A stretch of 64,000 bases of DNA, taken from positions 62,001 through 126,000 of the forward strand of contig JBFWVJ010000002.1 in assembly GCA_050246795.1 (NCBI GenBank). The letters run 5' to 3'. Within the stretch, counting starts at the first letter, position 1; every line of letters starts with the position of its first letter. The stretch is from JBFWVJ01 sp050246795. GTDB taxonomy: Bacteria > Patescibacteriota > Gracilibacteria > JAUYGZ01. Position numbers and translations under genes: made by a program. The notes beneath the pieces were generated by a model. The model ran no database searches. It was not told the DNA's origin and saw only the letters and a program-made list of their open reading frames with translations. Of the stretch, positions 35,141 to 43,124 are shown one piece after another.

Positions 35141-37648
35141 ATGAACACCTCCCCCTTTTCGATTCCTTCCACCATCGGTGACTACCGCATCATCAGAAAA
35201 CTGGGAGAAGGAGGTATTGGTCGAGTCTACGAAGGAATGCACCCCAATAGTGCGGACATCCACCTTGCGATCAAAGTCGTAAGAAATGGAGTTGAAGATC
35301 TCCTCGGTAAAACCGCTGCTGAAATCCTGGGCAATGAATTGGTTATTCACCGAACACTCCGTCATTCGGGGATTGTTCGAGTAGAAAAGGTCGTCACAGA
35401 TCATGATCAACCCCATTTAGTCATGGAATTGGTCCAAGGAAAAAATCTCACGCAACTCATTGAAGAACAAGGTGGGAAGCTCTCTCCTGATCAAGCGGAA
35501 GAAATTTTTCTCAAAATCCTTGAACCGATCGCTTCGGCACACATGAAAAAAATCCTTCACCGCGATTTGAAGCCCAGCAATATCCTCATTGATAACGAAG
35601 GGAATGTTAAAATCACGGACTTTGGGATCGGCAAAATGATCGGAATAGATCAGTCTGATGCCTCCTGGGCAACCAGCAGAGTCTTAGGATCGCCTTTTTA
35701 TATGAGCCCTGAGCAGGTCGAGGGAAAGCCGGTAGACGAACGCACGGACATTTTTTCCCTGGGAAGGATCCTCGGTGAAATGCTCGGAAAGAAGCCTCAT
35801 CACTCCAGTCCAAACCTTCCAGCTGGGACTCCGAAGCACTTGGAAGAGATATGGAGGAGGTGTTTGGAAGATGAATCCGCTCGGAGATTCCCTAATTTGG
35901 AAAAAATACGAGAGGCTCTTCTTTCCCAGAAAAAATCAGGTACAAAATTTTCTGTATTAAAGCATTTCAACCGTTCACGATTTGCTGACGGGGTTTCTGT
36001 CATTGCCGCACTCATTACCTTGTATAATCCAGCAACAGCTATAGGCGCTATTGTCGGTTCTTTCGGGCGTCTATTTGAGCAATTTGCAAAAGAAACCACT
36101 CCTGAAACATCTGCAGCAATATCACAAGAATCCGTCGATAATCTTACACTTCTCATTCAGAATATTTCCGATGATATTCAAGACCTAAAGGCACAGTCTT
36201 CCTACGAAGTCATTGACGAACCTGATGAACATCATCAAGATCAATTGATAAATAAACCCCCTTCAATTGGGACGGCGGTGCATATTCGAGAAGAAACTCC
36301 TCAGCTTGAGCATGATAGAGCAAAACTGATTGAGTTACTGCAGCAGCTTCATAGGCAGGCAAACCTTTTGCGAACTGTTTTTGAAGATCTCATTTCACTC
36401 AAGCATCAAATCAATAATGCGTTGGCATCATTAAAAATTCAAGAAATCCTTTCACCTGGCCTCCGAGACATGTTAGACCTACAAGAAAGAGTTGCATCTT
36501 TGATGCAAAGAGCAGAGAAATGCGGAAGCGATTTCGGAGTGATAACACATCAGGAAACTATTGACCATAGACTCCGTGAACAACAAGCTCAGGAAATGCA
36601 AATAGAACTTGAAGCACTGGCTCGAGAGGTGCAAAATGCCACAAAATATTTCCAAGAGATAGAAAACTCTCTCATAAAAAGCAGAGCTGAAGCTTCGCGG
36701 GAATTAATGACTGATCACATCCCGAGCGTTTCAAGTGAACAAGCTTCATTTGAAGAGTATCGACAATCCTTTGAAGGTTATCGGGATCAATTTGTTGATT
36801 GGGCAGCGCAAGAGAGCCTTAGAATAGCCGACCTTTCAGCCGAGCTCGATGCTCAAAAAGAGCAATTCTTTCATCAGATGCAAAGAGAACGAGCCGAAAT
36901 TGAAAGACTTAGGAGTGATGGCGAATCGGATCGTCTTGAAGCTGAAATCGTCCTCAGTGAGATCCAGAAGGCACGCGATGAAATCACGGAAATTCGCAGC
37001 CAGAACATTGAATTAGAACAACAAAAAGAAGCTGTTATCAAGGCAATTTCCATGGCTGAATCTCGGTTAAGGACGTTGGAAGCACATGTTTCTACGGCTC
37101 AAGATAAAAAATCAAAGTTGGATAGCCAACTTACATCTACGAATGATCAATTTAATAACACTGTGAGACAGTTTGAAGAAAAAAAAGAAGCATTGGCTCG
37201 AGTCGAAAGTTCACTTACTTCACTGAAACAGGAGTTCGAAGAACTTCAAGGCAGAAAATCAGAGCTATCAAGACAAATTATAGAACAAGAGCAAATTTTG
37301 GAAGCTGCTCGCACAGAATACAAAAATTTAACTCAACAAGTTCTTCCCTTGAAACAGGGCCATGCCCCCCTCCCGGAACCTCCAAAACCCATCCTAACCC
37401 CTAGAGAGCAGGCGATAGCTGATCTTCTCCGAAAGCTTTCACCTCAGCAATTACAGGCAGTGAAAGAAGCGACGATTCAACGTGCGCTAAAGGTGATAGC
37501 ACAGGGGGAGAATCCTTCACCCCTGCCCAATGTATCGATCAATATTTACAACCATTCTCCCGGCGGGTCCTCATCGGTGAGTCTGCAGCCTCCGCCATCT
37601 GCTCCTGATTCGTCTGGAAAAATTCCCGGGACTGAAACTTCAGGTTGA
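35141..37648 (+). CDS. Array gene P10: Hanks-type Ser/Thr protein kinase with membrane segment and coiled-coil tail (835 aa)
   Basis: The ATG at 35141 (MNTSPFSIPS) gives 835 residues. Residues about 14-265 are a complete eukaryote-like kinase: P-loop LGEGGIGRVYEG, VAIK-type Lys in LAIKVV, catalytic HRDLKPSN, DFGIGK, activation-loop end YMSPEQ and the D-x-F-S-LG helix. After it, about 280-310 is a hydrophobic hairpin (VSVIAALITLYNPATAIGAI), then about 350-740 is coiled coil and a Pro-rich end with NVSINIYNHSPGG. All catalytic residues are present, so it should be active. It most likely phosphorylates array proteins or senses their assembly. It is preceded by a TTGACT-16-TATTTA-like promoter. 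Confidence 0.9.
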   Translation: MNTSPFSIPSTIGDYRIIRKLGEGGIGRVYEGMHPNSADIHLAIKVVRNGVEDLLGKTAAEILGNELVIHRTLRHSGIVRVEKVVTDHDQPHLVMELVQGKNLTQLIEEQGGKLSPDQAEEIFLKILEPIASAHMKKILHRDLKPSNILIDNEGNVKITDFGIGKMIGIDQSDASWATSRVLGSPFYMSPEQVEGKPVDERTDIFSLGRILGEMLGKKPHHSSPNLPAGTPKHLEEIWRRCLEDESARRFPNLEKIREALLSQKKSGTKFSVLKHFNRSRFADGVSVIAALITLYNPATAIGAIVGSFGRLFEQFAKETTPETSAAISQESVDNLTLLIQNISDDIQDLKAQSSYEVIDEPDEHHQDQLINKPPSIGTAVHIREETPQLEHDRAKLIELLQQLHRQANLLRTVFEDLISLKHQINNALASLKIQEILSPGLRDMLDLQERVASLMQRAEKCGSDFGVITHQETIDHRLREQQAQEMQIELEALAREVQNATKYFQEIENSLIKSRAEASRELMTDHIPSVSSEQASFEEYRQSFEGYRDQFVDWAAQESLRIADLSAELDAQKEQFFHQMQRERAEIERLRSDGESDRLEAEIVLSEIQKARDEITEIRSQNIELEQQKEAVIKAISMAESRLRTLEAHVSTAQDKKSKLDSQLTSTNDQFNNTVRQFEEKKEALARVESSLTSLKQEFEELQGRKSELSRQIIEQEQILEAARTEYKNLTQQVLPLKQGHAPLPEPPKPILTPREQAIADLLRKLSPQQLQAVKEATIQRALKVIAQGENPSPLPNVSINIYNHSPGGSSSVSLQPPPSAPDSSGKIPGTETSG

Positions 37649-37678
37649 GGTCATGGAAAAGCTTCAACATCAACAGAA

Positions 37679-37864
37679 ATGGGAAAAAAGAGGCCAGACG
37701 ACGAAGATGAAGGAGATGTAACTCCCGCAACTGAAGCAGAAAAGAATCAACCAAATGAACCAAAAGTCGAAGCTTCAAAAGCCGATGAAGGCGCAGAAGG
37801 TAAAGACGAAGGTGAAGAGGATGAAGAGTCGAATGACAAGGAGCAAAAAACTCCAAAAGCCTAA
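37679..37864 (+). CDS. Array gene P11: small acidic protein (61 aa)
   Basis: A 61-residue, Glu/Asp/Lys-only style peptide (DDEDEGDVTPATEAEKNQPN; GEEDEESNDKEQ) directly downstream of the kinase and before a terminator. Composition resembles the acidic tails of P9 and M5, so it may be a detached tail or a low-complexity regulatory peptide. It may also be non-coding; the reading frame alone supports it. Confidence 0.45.
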   Translation: MGKKRPDDEDEGDVTPATEAEKNQPNEPKVEASKADEGAEGKDEGEEDEESNDKEQKTPKA

Positions 37865-37885
37865 GCACCACTTGAACAGCCTTAG

Positions 37886-37914
37886 AAAAACCCCCTCAAT
37901 GCGGGGGTTTTTTG
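37886..37914 (+). terminator. Terminator of the kinase unit
   Basis: AACCCCC and GGGGGTT around TCAATGC, followed by T6. Its stem is nearly identical to the terminator at 34993-35020. Confidence 0.9.
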
Positions 37915-37934
37915 TGCTGAGATCAATCTGCTTC

Positions 37935-37980
37935 CTCACTTTTTCCTCGACTCCTTCGCAACGTTGATAGCGTCAACCAA
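37935..37980. repeat. 46-bp direct repeat, distal copy (left border of toxin-antitoxin islet)
   Basis: It differs by one base from 38819-38864, the last 14 codons plus stop of the minus-array gene M7. This copy is a detached 3' fragment, 19 bp past the HEPN stop. Both contain a dyad around GATAGCGTC (ACGCT-GAT-AGCGT in the intact copy), as expected for a recombination site. Confidence 0.9.
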
Positions 37981-37999
37981 GAGAGCACTCTGTATGCCA

Positions 38000-38452
38000 T
38001 CAGAGCTTTTCAAGATACTTCTTCGCGCTTTGAATGGTCTTGATCAGGAGAGGAGTCATTTTAAGAGACTCAGCAAAAATTTCGTAGAGATGGTCGGGGT
38101 CGGCGTATTCGTGGGAAATTTGATTGCGCAGCTCCCGAATTTTTATCAGGTCATCTGCTCTTCGAACGATTCCCAACTTTTCAAGGAAGTGACTCGCATC
38201 CAGAAAGGTCAGAATATTCTCCTGCAAGATCAGGAAGAGTGTCTTACAGACCTTCTGAGTAAAAATATCCGATGTTCTCGCGAACCTGGCCGTCAGAGCT
38301 TCCCACACCTCTTGGTCTTCCGGTGTTTTTGCCTTCTTGGGGTTCAAGCCTTCGCACTTCTTTTGAGAATACTCAAGGGCTTCCAAAGAAGCATCGAGAG
38401 AAGCGAGGTGTTCTTTGAGCTGTTGGTGCAATCGCTTTTGAGTGGGGTTCAT
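38000..38452 (-). CDS. HEPN-domain toxin (HepT-like)
   Basis: An all-helical 150-residue protein with the HEPN ribonuclease-type motif R-x4-H-x-Y, visible as RNQISHEY within KIRELRNQISHEYAD (about 107-121). Such proteins are toxins of MNT/HEPN (type VII) toxin-antitoxin systems; the MntA-type partner silences them by AMPylating the Tyr next to the motif. It overlaps the nucleotidyltransferase gene by 4 bp (ATGA), so the two are translationally coupled. Reaction of this member on RNA is assumed from the family. Confidence 0.85.
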   Translation of the reverse strand: MNPTQKRLHQQLKEHLASLDASLEALEYSQKKCEGLNPKKAKTPEDQEVWEALTARFARTSDIFTQKVCKTLFLILQENILTFLDASHFLEKLGIVRRADDLIKIRELRNQISHEYADPDHLYEIFAESLKMTPLLIKTIQSAKKYLEKL

Positions 38453-38736
38453 AGGGGGAGAGCAGTAGAAAGAATAAGGTCTTTAAAGGTCGAAGCTTCT
38501 GTTTCCCGATAGCTGACAATGTCGATTTTCTGTTGGCCAAACGCTTTGTAGAAGCTCACCTTCAGGTCGATCTTTTCGCTTAACCTGAGCCTTCGTTCCC
38601 CAATCACCAGCACATCAATGTCTCCACCTTTAGCTTGGTCGTTGGTCCTGGAACCAAACAAAAAAACTTTTCCGTTGGGCAAGCGCTGCTTCACCATCCG
38701 TTTTAAAAACGCTCTTTTTTCTTTTGAAAGCCTCAT
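38449..38736 (-). CDS. MNT-type minimal nucleotidyltransferase antitoxin (MntA-like)
   Basis: A 95-residue minimal nucleotidyltransferase: G-S-x9-D-x-D is present as GSRTNDQAKGGDIDVLV (about 27-43), with the third carboxylate in KIDIVSY. It is the antitoxin partner of the downstream HEPN toxin, likely by adding AMP groups to it. Order antitoxin then toxin with an ATGA overlap is typical. The pair lies between two copies of a 46-bp repeat and is flanked by the ends of two convergent coiled-coil arrays, so it looks like a foreign islet. Confidence 0.87.
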   Translation of the reverse strand: MRLSKEKRAFLKRMVKQRLPNGKVFLFGSRTNDQAKGGDIDVLVIGERRLRLSEKIDLKVSFYKAFGQQKIDIVSYRETEASTFKDLILSTALPL

Positions 38737-38818
38737 GGGAGATCAAATGAGTCGTTTTTATTGTAAAAGAAACCCCTCACATTTCCAACTGGATGAGGAA
38801 CTTCTGGATACCCCACTG

Positions 38819-38864
38819 CTCACTTTTTCCTCGACTCCTTCGCAACGCTGATAGCGTCAACCAA
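38819..38864. repeat. 46-bp direct repeat, M7-proximal copy
   Basis: This copy is the real 3' end of gene M7 (TTG-GTT-GAC through TGA). See the distal copy at 37935-37980; the segment between the pair holds only the MNT and HEPN genes. Confidence 0.9.
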
Positions 38865-40187
38865 CTCGGCAAGAGCTCTCTTTTCATCGTCTGAAAGTCC
38901 TCTCGAAAACAGTCTGGTCACACCGGAGGCGGTGGGGGATTTCCCATTCCCGATGAGCTTGATGAGAATGGGGAGGGCTGCTTCGGATTGGGAGAGAAGG
39001 CCGCGGAGCGGAGCCATTTCGCGACTGTGTTCATCTTGCAGTCTGGCCGCTTCCATCGTGCCCGCACGTTCTACTCTCTCCTGAGTGACAGAGAAAAACT
39101 GGCTTTGCTCTTCGAGGACCGCCTTTGAATCCTCCACCTGTTGTCGAAGTTCGGCGAGTTGATGTCTGAGCTGTTGGTTTTCCTTGGCGAGTTGTTGTGC
39201 CCGAGTTTCAACCTCTGACAGTCGCTGAACGGTCATCATCGCATGGCTTCTTTGGGAGAGTGCCTGCGCGATCTGTACGAACCCATCGATGAGCTCCACG
39301 CCTCCGATCATTTGTCTCAGGGCTTGTTGAAGCGTCGATTGAAGCCTTGCGTCAGAATCCTTTCGGGACAGTTGTTGACGGATCTCGGGATCTTGGATCA
39401 TGTCGGAGATCTGATCACCAGTGGCGATCACTGATAGCAGCTGACGAAGGACGGATTTGGGAAAGCGGAAGCCTTCCAGCTGCTGTTCGATCGCGGCGAT
39501 GAAGGCCAGGCTGGTACGTCGCATCGTTTCAGACTGACTGATGACCTCCGGACCGGCTTGAAGACCCTCGATCATTTTTTGCTGTTCTTCCAGGGTTCGT
39601 TTCAAGAGCTGGAGGTAGGACAGCAGGTCTTCTGATGGTCTGAGGGGCGCTTCTGGGCGGTCTTGCCGACTGCTCCTGTTGAAGGCTTGAGAGGCCGCTC
39701 GGATGAGGTTTGGGTCATCGCCTCCCAGGAGCTGGATCATTTCTTGTTCTTCGGTGTTTTCTGGAGTCAAAGACAGGGGCGGGATTTTGCTGACCTTTCC
39801 GCTCATCGATTCGATGTCTTCCGGAGGCATCGGTTTGCCGATGACCTTGAAAATCTCCTCAGCCGTTTCTTCCACGAGTTTTTTCCAGGGTGCATGGTCG
39901 AGGTTTTCCAACATGCCTTGGAACAAGGGGGATTGATGTTGGAGGGAGTTCAAGCTCTTGGCGGCTGTTGTAGGGGCTCCTTTCATGAGGAGATGGAGGG
40001 CGAGTTCATCATGCAGGCCTTTCTTGTCTGGATGCCCGAGGGTTTGCCGGATTTTTTGTTGGGTCGCTTCCAGCGTCGAAACAACCTCTGGGGTCAATGG
40101 TTGAGTCTCCAAGAGGTTCCAGAACTGATGCTGAGATTCTTCTAGATAGGTGCGGTCCAAACGACGTCGTTCTAAAGATGGGGTCAT
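38820..40187 (-). CDS. Array gene M7: helical/coiled-coil protein (455 aa)
   Basis: Unrecognised 455-residue protein, last in the minus array and 61 bp after the kinase-like gene. Residues 1-300 are helical with few low-complexity stretches; about 320-375 is a strong coiled coil (TRAQQLAKENQQLRHQLAEL); the end is a small helical domain (RGLSDDEKRALAELVDAISV). It has no membrane segment or catalytic motif. Its final codons were duplicated downstream during insertion of the toxin-antitoxin pair, but its own frame is intact. Confidence 0.78.
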   Translation of the reverse strand: MTPSLERRRLDRTYLEESQHQFWNLLETQPLTPEVVSTLEATQQKIRQTLGHPDKKGLHDELALHLLMKGAPTTAAKSLNSLQHQSPLFQGMLENLDHAPWKKLVEETAEEIFKVIGKPMPPEDIESMSGKVSKIPPLSLTPENTEEQEMIQLLGGDDPNLIRAASQAFNRSSRQDRPEAPLRPSEDLLSYLQLLKRTLEEQQKMIEGLQAGPEVISQSETMRRTSLAFIAAIEQQLEGFRFPKSVLRQLLSVIATGDQISDMIQDPEIRQQLSRKDSDARLQSTLQQALRQMIGGVELIDGFVQIAQALSQRSHAMMTVQRLSEVETRAQQLAKENQQLRHQLAELRQQVEDSKAVLEEQSQFFSVTQERVERAGTMEAARLQDEHSREMAPLRGLLSQSEAALPILIKLIGNGKSPTASGVTRLFSRGLSDDEKRALAELVDAISVAKESRKK

Positions 40188-40248
40188 GAAAAAAAAGAAA
40201 AGGTCGCCACCTTATAGCATGGGGGAGGGGGCTGTTCAAGTTCTCTGT

Positions 40249-41526
40249 TTATTCTTCGTCCCAGTCATCAAACACCCCGGAAATTTCTCCCGAACTGGAA
40301 GCGTCGATCTGGATCTTGGCCATGGATTCTTCATGGTAGAGCTTCCTCGCGGTTGACTCAGCGATGCTGTAGGTGGGTTGTTGATGAAACTGCTCCTTCA
40401 GGGCCTTGAGTTCATCCAGGACTTCTGGATGGAGTTCGACTTGAGTGAGGTCGCGGGTGTCGATCTGACCTTCCAGCCAGAGTAGGGATTTAAGCATCAG
40501 CTTCAGGGCCTTAGGGTCCGGCAATCGTTGGTGAATGTCTTGCGCCATGCTGGTGTGGACGAGCTGAACCACAAGCTCATTTGGAAGATTCTCTGGAGTC
40601 ATACGAAACATTTCGCCATATATGGACGAAGGGGTCCCCGTCATCAAATACGCCAGGCATTGACCAAGGGAGTACACGTCAATCTGCGGGGTGTAATGCG
40701 TACTGTCGATCACATATCCGTCATTTTTCTCCTTCATAAAGGGCGTCAATTCCGGCGCGAGATAGTGGTTGGTGAAGATAAATCCAACTTCAGTCGATGG
40801 GCTGATGTCTTCTCGTCGTAATGCGGAACCGAAATCGAGCATCACTGGTCCGCGAGGACTGATCCTGATCACATCTGGCTTCAGGTCGCGGTGATAGAAG
40901 CCCAGTGCGTGGAGTTCTTCCACGATGGAAGCAAAATCGGCCATGGCTTTGAGGACGGCGATCCTGTAGGAGGCCATTCTCCTCTCTTTATCCGGATCCG
41001 AGAGCTGATCCCAACCTTCTGGATTCCAGTATCTTTTCAAAGGACTGAAGGTTTCTTTTTCTTCATGGGTAAGCGGATGATCAACCAGCATTTTTCTGAG
41101 AGCGAGGAGCTGGTCGAGTCCCGGTCCGCTGATTCGTTCCATTTCGACGAACTCACGGTTGTCAGTGTCCGGGAGAGATCGGACGTTTCCTTCGGCTTCC
41201 AGCACTTCAATGCCTGTAGAAGGGGTTCTGCCGATGCGAACAAAGTGAGGGAAGCGGTCGGACGGATGTTTCATGAGCGCTTTCGCTACCTGAGCTTCTG
41301 AGCGGATGCTTTCGCGATGCGCTTCACTGAGCAGTTCTTGGGATTGATAGACCTTGATGGCCGAGTGATCGGTGAAGTAGACCCTGCTGGTGATGCCCTG
41401 TCCGGTGATGGAAGGGTCGAAGTGAAGGAGGGGACGGCTATTGTCGACTGAGTAAGCATCGAATGCCTGAAAAAAGCTCTTGATGGGCATCCAATAAGGA
41501 CTTCTTTTGACCCAGGTAATATCCAT
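40249..41526 (-). CDS. Array gene M6: Ser/Thr kinase-like protein (425 aa from ATG), Mg-binding Asn missing
   Basis: Kinase fold: G-rich loop TGQGITSRVYF, Lys in SAIKVYQ, catalytic HRDLKPDVI, MLDFGSAL, activation end NHYLAPEL and helix-F QIDVYSLGQ. The Asn that follows HRDLKPx in active kinases is Val here, so activity may be weak or absent; the plus-array kinase has the Asn. The ATG at 41526 is not the natural end of the frame: 55 codons upstream are open, protein-like (NPELIAEFQRRELIEEINPN) and contain no ATG, GTG or TTG. That extension joins the A9 run at the end of gene M5, so the true product may be an M5-M6 frameshift fusion. It lacks the coiled coil of P10. Confidence 0.85.
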   Translation of the reverse strand: MDITWVKRSPYWMPIKSFFQAFDAYSVDNSRPLLHFDPSITGQGITSRVYFTDHSAIKVYQSQELLSEAHRESIRSEAQVAKALMKHPSDRFPHFVRIGRTPSTGIEVLEAEGNVRSLPDTDNREFVEMERISGPGLDQLLALRKMLVDHPLTHEEKETFSPLKRYWNPEGWDQLSDPDKERRMASYRIAVLKAMADFASIVEELHALGFYHRDLKPDVIRISPRGPVMLDFGSALRREDISPSTEVGFIFTNHYLAPELTPFMKEKNDGYVIDSTHYTPQIDVYSLGQCLAYLMTGTPSSIYGEMFRMTPENLPNELVVQLVHTSMAQDIHQRLPDPKALKLMLKSLLWLEGQIDTRDLTQVELHPEVLDELKALKEQFHQQPTYSIAESTARKLYHEESMAKIQIDASSSGEISGVFDDWDEE

Positions 41527-41684
41527 GAACCTCTCGACAAATCGATTGCCGAAATGAGCGCGGATGAGTTCGATCGCGGCATCCGTATCGATTTCCCAGT
41601 TGCCGGCGTTGATTTCCCGAAGGGCGTTCGGATTGATTTCCTCTATCAGCTCCCTGCGCTGGAACTCGGCAATCAGTTCAGGAT

Positions 41685-42722
41685 TTAGGCTTTTTTTTTA
41701 AAGGAGTCGATGTCTTCAATGGTTACTTTGCCTGCCCGCTCTTCGACTGGATTGGTTGGAGGTGGGGGAGAGGGGATGTTGTCGTCGTTTAGTCTGGATG
41801 CAATTTTTTCGACTAGATCCATGAATGTTGAGGGCATTTCAGTGGAGTCAGAGCTGTCACTATCCATGAATGTATTTATTTGAGTGTCTTTATCATCTAA
41901 CTCGTCCAAAAAAGTCCTTGCGGCCGTATATTCATCTTCAGGAGCTTCGTTTGATTCGTCTTCTTGACTGTCCTCATCATCTGAGACTTCTGATAGCTCC
42001 ACTCCTACTTCTTCATCCTCATCAATATCTAAAAGGAAAGGATAGCTCTCATCAGAACCTACAAAAAGAGGTTCATCCGGAGCATCGGTGGGTTCAACAG
42101 ATTTTGGCTCTTGAGCACTCGTCGTTAACAATAATGGTTGAGGAGTGGAACTTTCAGTAGGTGTTTGTACAGGTTTAGAAGGCTGAACTTCAACGATCTT
42201 TTCGATCTTTTTCTTTACTTCAGCCACTACTGGCAGAGGCTCTTGTTTAAGTTTTTCGATTCTGTCTTTGTGCTCACGTTGAATATCGAGAAAGTACTTC
42301 TGGAAATCTGAGAAGTGTTTTTTAATTTGTTCAAACATCGGTCTCATTTTTTCCTGGATCTGGACATTCGGATTTTGGAGTTGTTTTTGTCGCTTGTTTT
42401 CGAGTTCCCCCAGAAGCAATACCTTCACGGTATCCGCATCGTAGCTTCCTTTCTCATCACAAATGAGCGTGTAAAAAACTTGTATCGCGTCCTTCTTTAA
42501 GACGGGAAACTCTTCCATGATCCTTTTATGGGCAGTCACTGTCTGTAACCAAACCTCTCGCCAAAGATCCTGATCTTGTCGATCATTGACGTACTTTTTT
42601 AGAAGTTCAGAGAACTGAAGCCCCATTCTCTCACGGAAAACTTTTTCATGAATTTTTCCAAAAGCAGGGGATTGCTCTAAACGATTCTCTTCCGAATTGT
42701 TCTGGATAGGCTTTTGTGACAT
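41685..42722 (-). CDS. Array gene M5: helical protein with acidic region (345 aa), ends at an A9 slippery run
   Basis: Unrecognised. Residues 1-150 are helical (KKYVNDRQDQDLWREVWLQT); about 150-200 is Pro/Glu/Val linker; 205-285 is strongly acidic (DIDEDEEVGVELSEVSDDED, DDEDSQEDESNE); the end is DIDSFKKKA. The acidic part matches P9, which stands in the same place before the kinase. The three Lys codons are a run of nine A followed by GCC-TAA. A -1 shift there would pass the stop and continue into the kinase frame M6. Confidence 0.8.
   Translation of the reverse strand: MSQKPIQNNSEENRLEQSPAFGKIHEKVFRERMGLQFSELLKKYVNDRQDQDLWREVWLQTVTAHKRIMEEFPVLKKDAIQVFYTLICDEKGSYDADTVKVLLLGELENKRQKQLQNPNVQIQEKMRPMFEQIKKHFSDFQKYFLDIQREHKDRIEKLKQEPLPVVAEVKKKIEKIVEVQPSKPVQTPTESSTPQPLLLTTSAQEPKSVEPTDAPDEPLFVGSDESYPFLLDIDEDEEVGVELSEVSDDEDSQEDESNEAPEDEYTAARTFLDELDDKDTQINTFMDSDSSDSTEMPSTFMDLVEKIASRLNDDNIPSPPPPTNPVEERAGKVTIEDIDSFKKKA
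41691..41702 (-). promoter_or_regulatory. Putative -1 slippery site (TTT then A9) between M5 and M6
   Basis: On the minus strand the codons TTT-AAA-AAA-AAA-GCC-TAA end M5. A -1 slip on the A9 run gives AGC-CTA-AAT and enters the open frame leading to the kinase. Poly-A runs of nine are known sites of ribosomal or transcriptional slippage in bacteria. No stimulatory hairpin was searched for. Confidence 0.5.
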
Positions 42723-42734
42723 TCTGTGATGGAA

Positions 42735-43100
42735 TTATACGGAAGTAGGTTTCATTTTGAGTTCAAACTGTTTCTTTTTGGCAACCAATCGATCGGTGTC
42801 TTCTTGGATTTCTTTGCCCATCACTTGAAGTTCTTCGAGAAGATCTGTTCGTTTTTTTTCAGCCTGGAGATATGCCTTGGCAGAATCCTCGACTTTTTTG
42901 GTTTGAACATCTAAGGCCTCCTGTACGATCTGGACTCCTTGTTGGACATCTTCTGCTGAGGGATTCAAACCAGATAAAGCCCGAACGATGCGTTGAATCT
43001 CAGCTGATTTCTCTGGAAGGATGATGCTTGCTTCGGTCAAGGCTGAAATCAGCTGAGTGATCTGCTGCAATGCTTGAGAAAGGGATGTATTTGTTTTCAT
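42735..43100 (-). CDS. Array gene M4: small coiled-coil protein (121 aa)
   Basis: Unrecognised, wholly helical. Residues 1-60 are Ser/Ala/Leu-rich helix, 60-115 a coiled coil (VEDSAKAYLQAEKKRTDLLE; KKKQFELK at the end). It is the positional counterpart of P4 in the plus array. It lies 24 bp after M3 and 12 bp before M5, so it is in the same transcript. Confidence 0.75.
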   Translation of the reverse strand: MKTNTSLSQALQQITQLISALTEASIILPEKSAEIQRIVRALSGLNPSAEDVQQGVQIVQEALDVQTKKVEDSAKAYLQAEKKRTDLLEELQVMGKEIQEDTDRLVAKKKQFELKMKPTSV

Positions 43101-43124
43101 TTTGTAAAAGTTAAGAATGTATGG

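Noticed and set aside
37935..38864. Insertion sequence
   Set aside because: No transposase, no terminal inverted repeats; the boundary is a duplicated 3' end of a gene, so an integration-type event is more likely.
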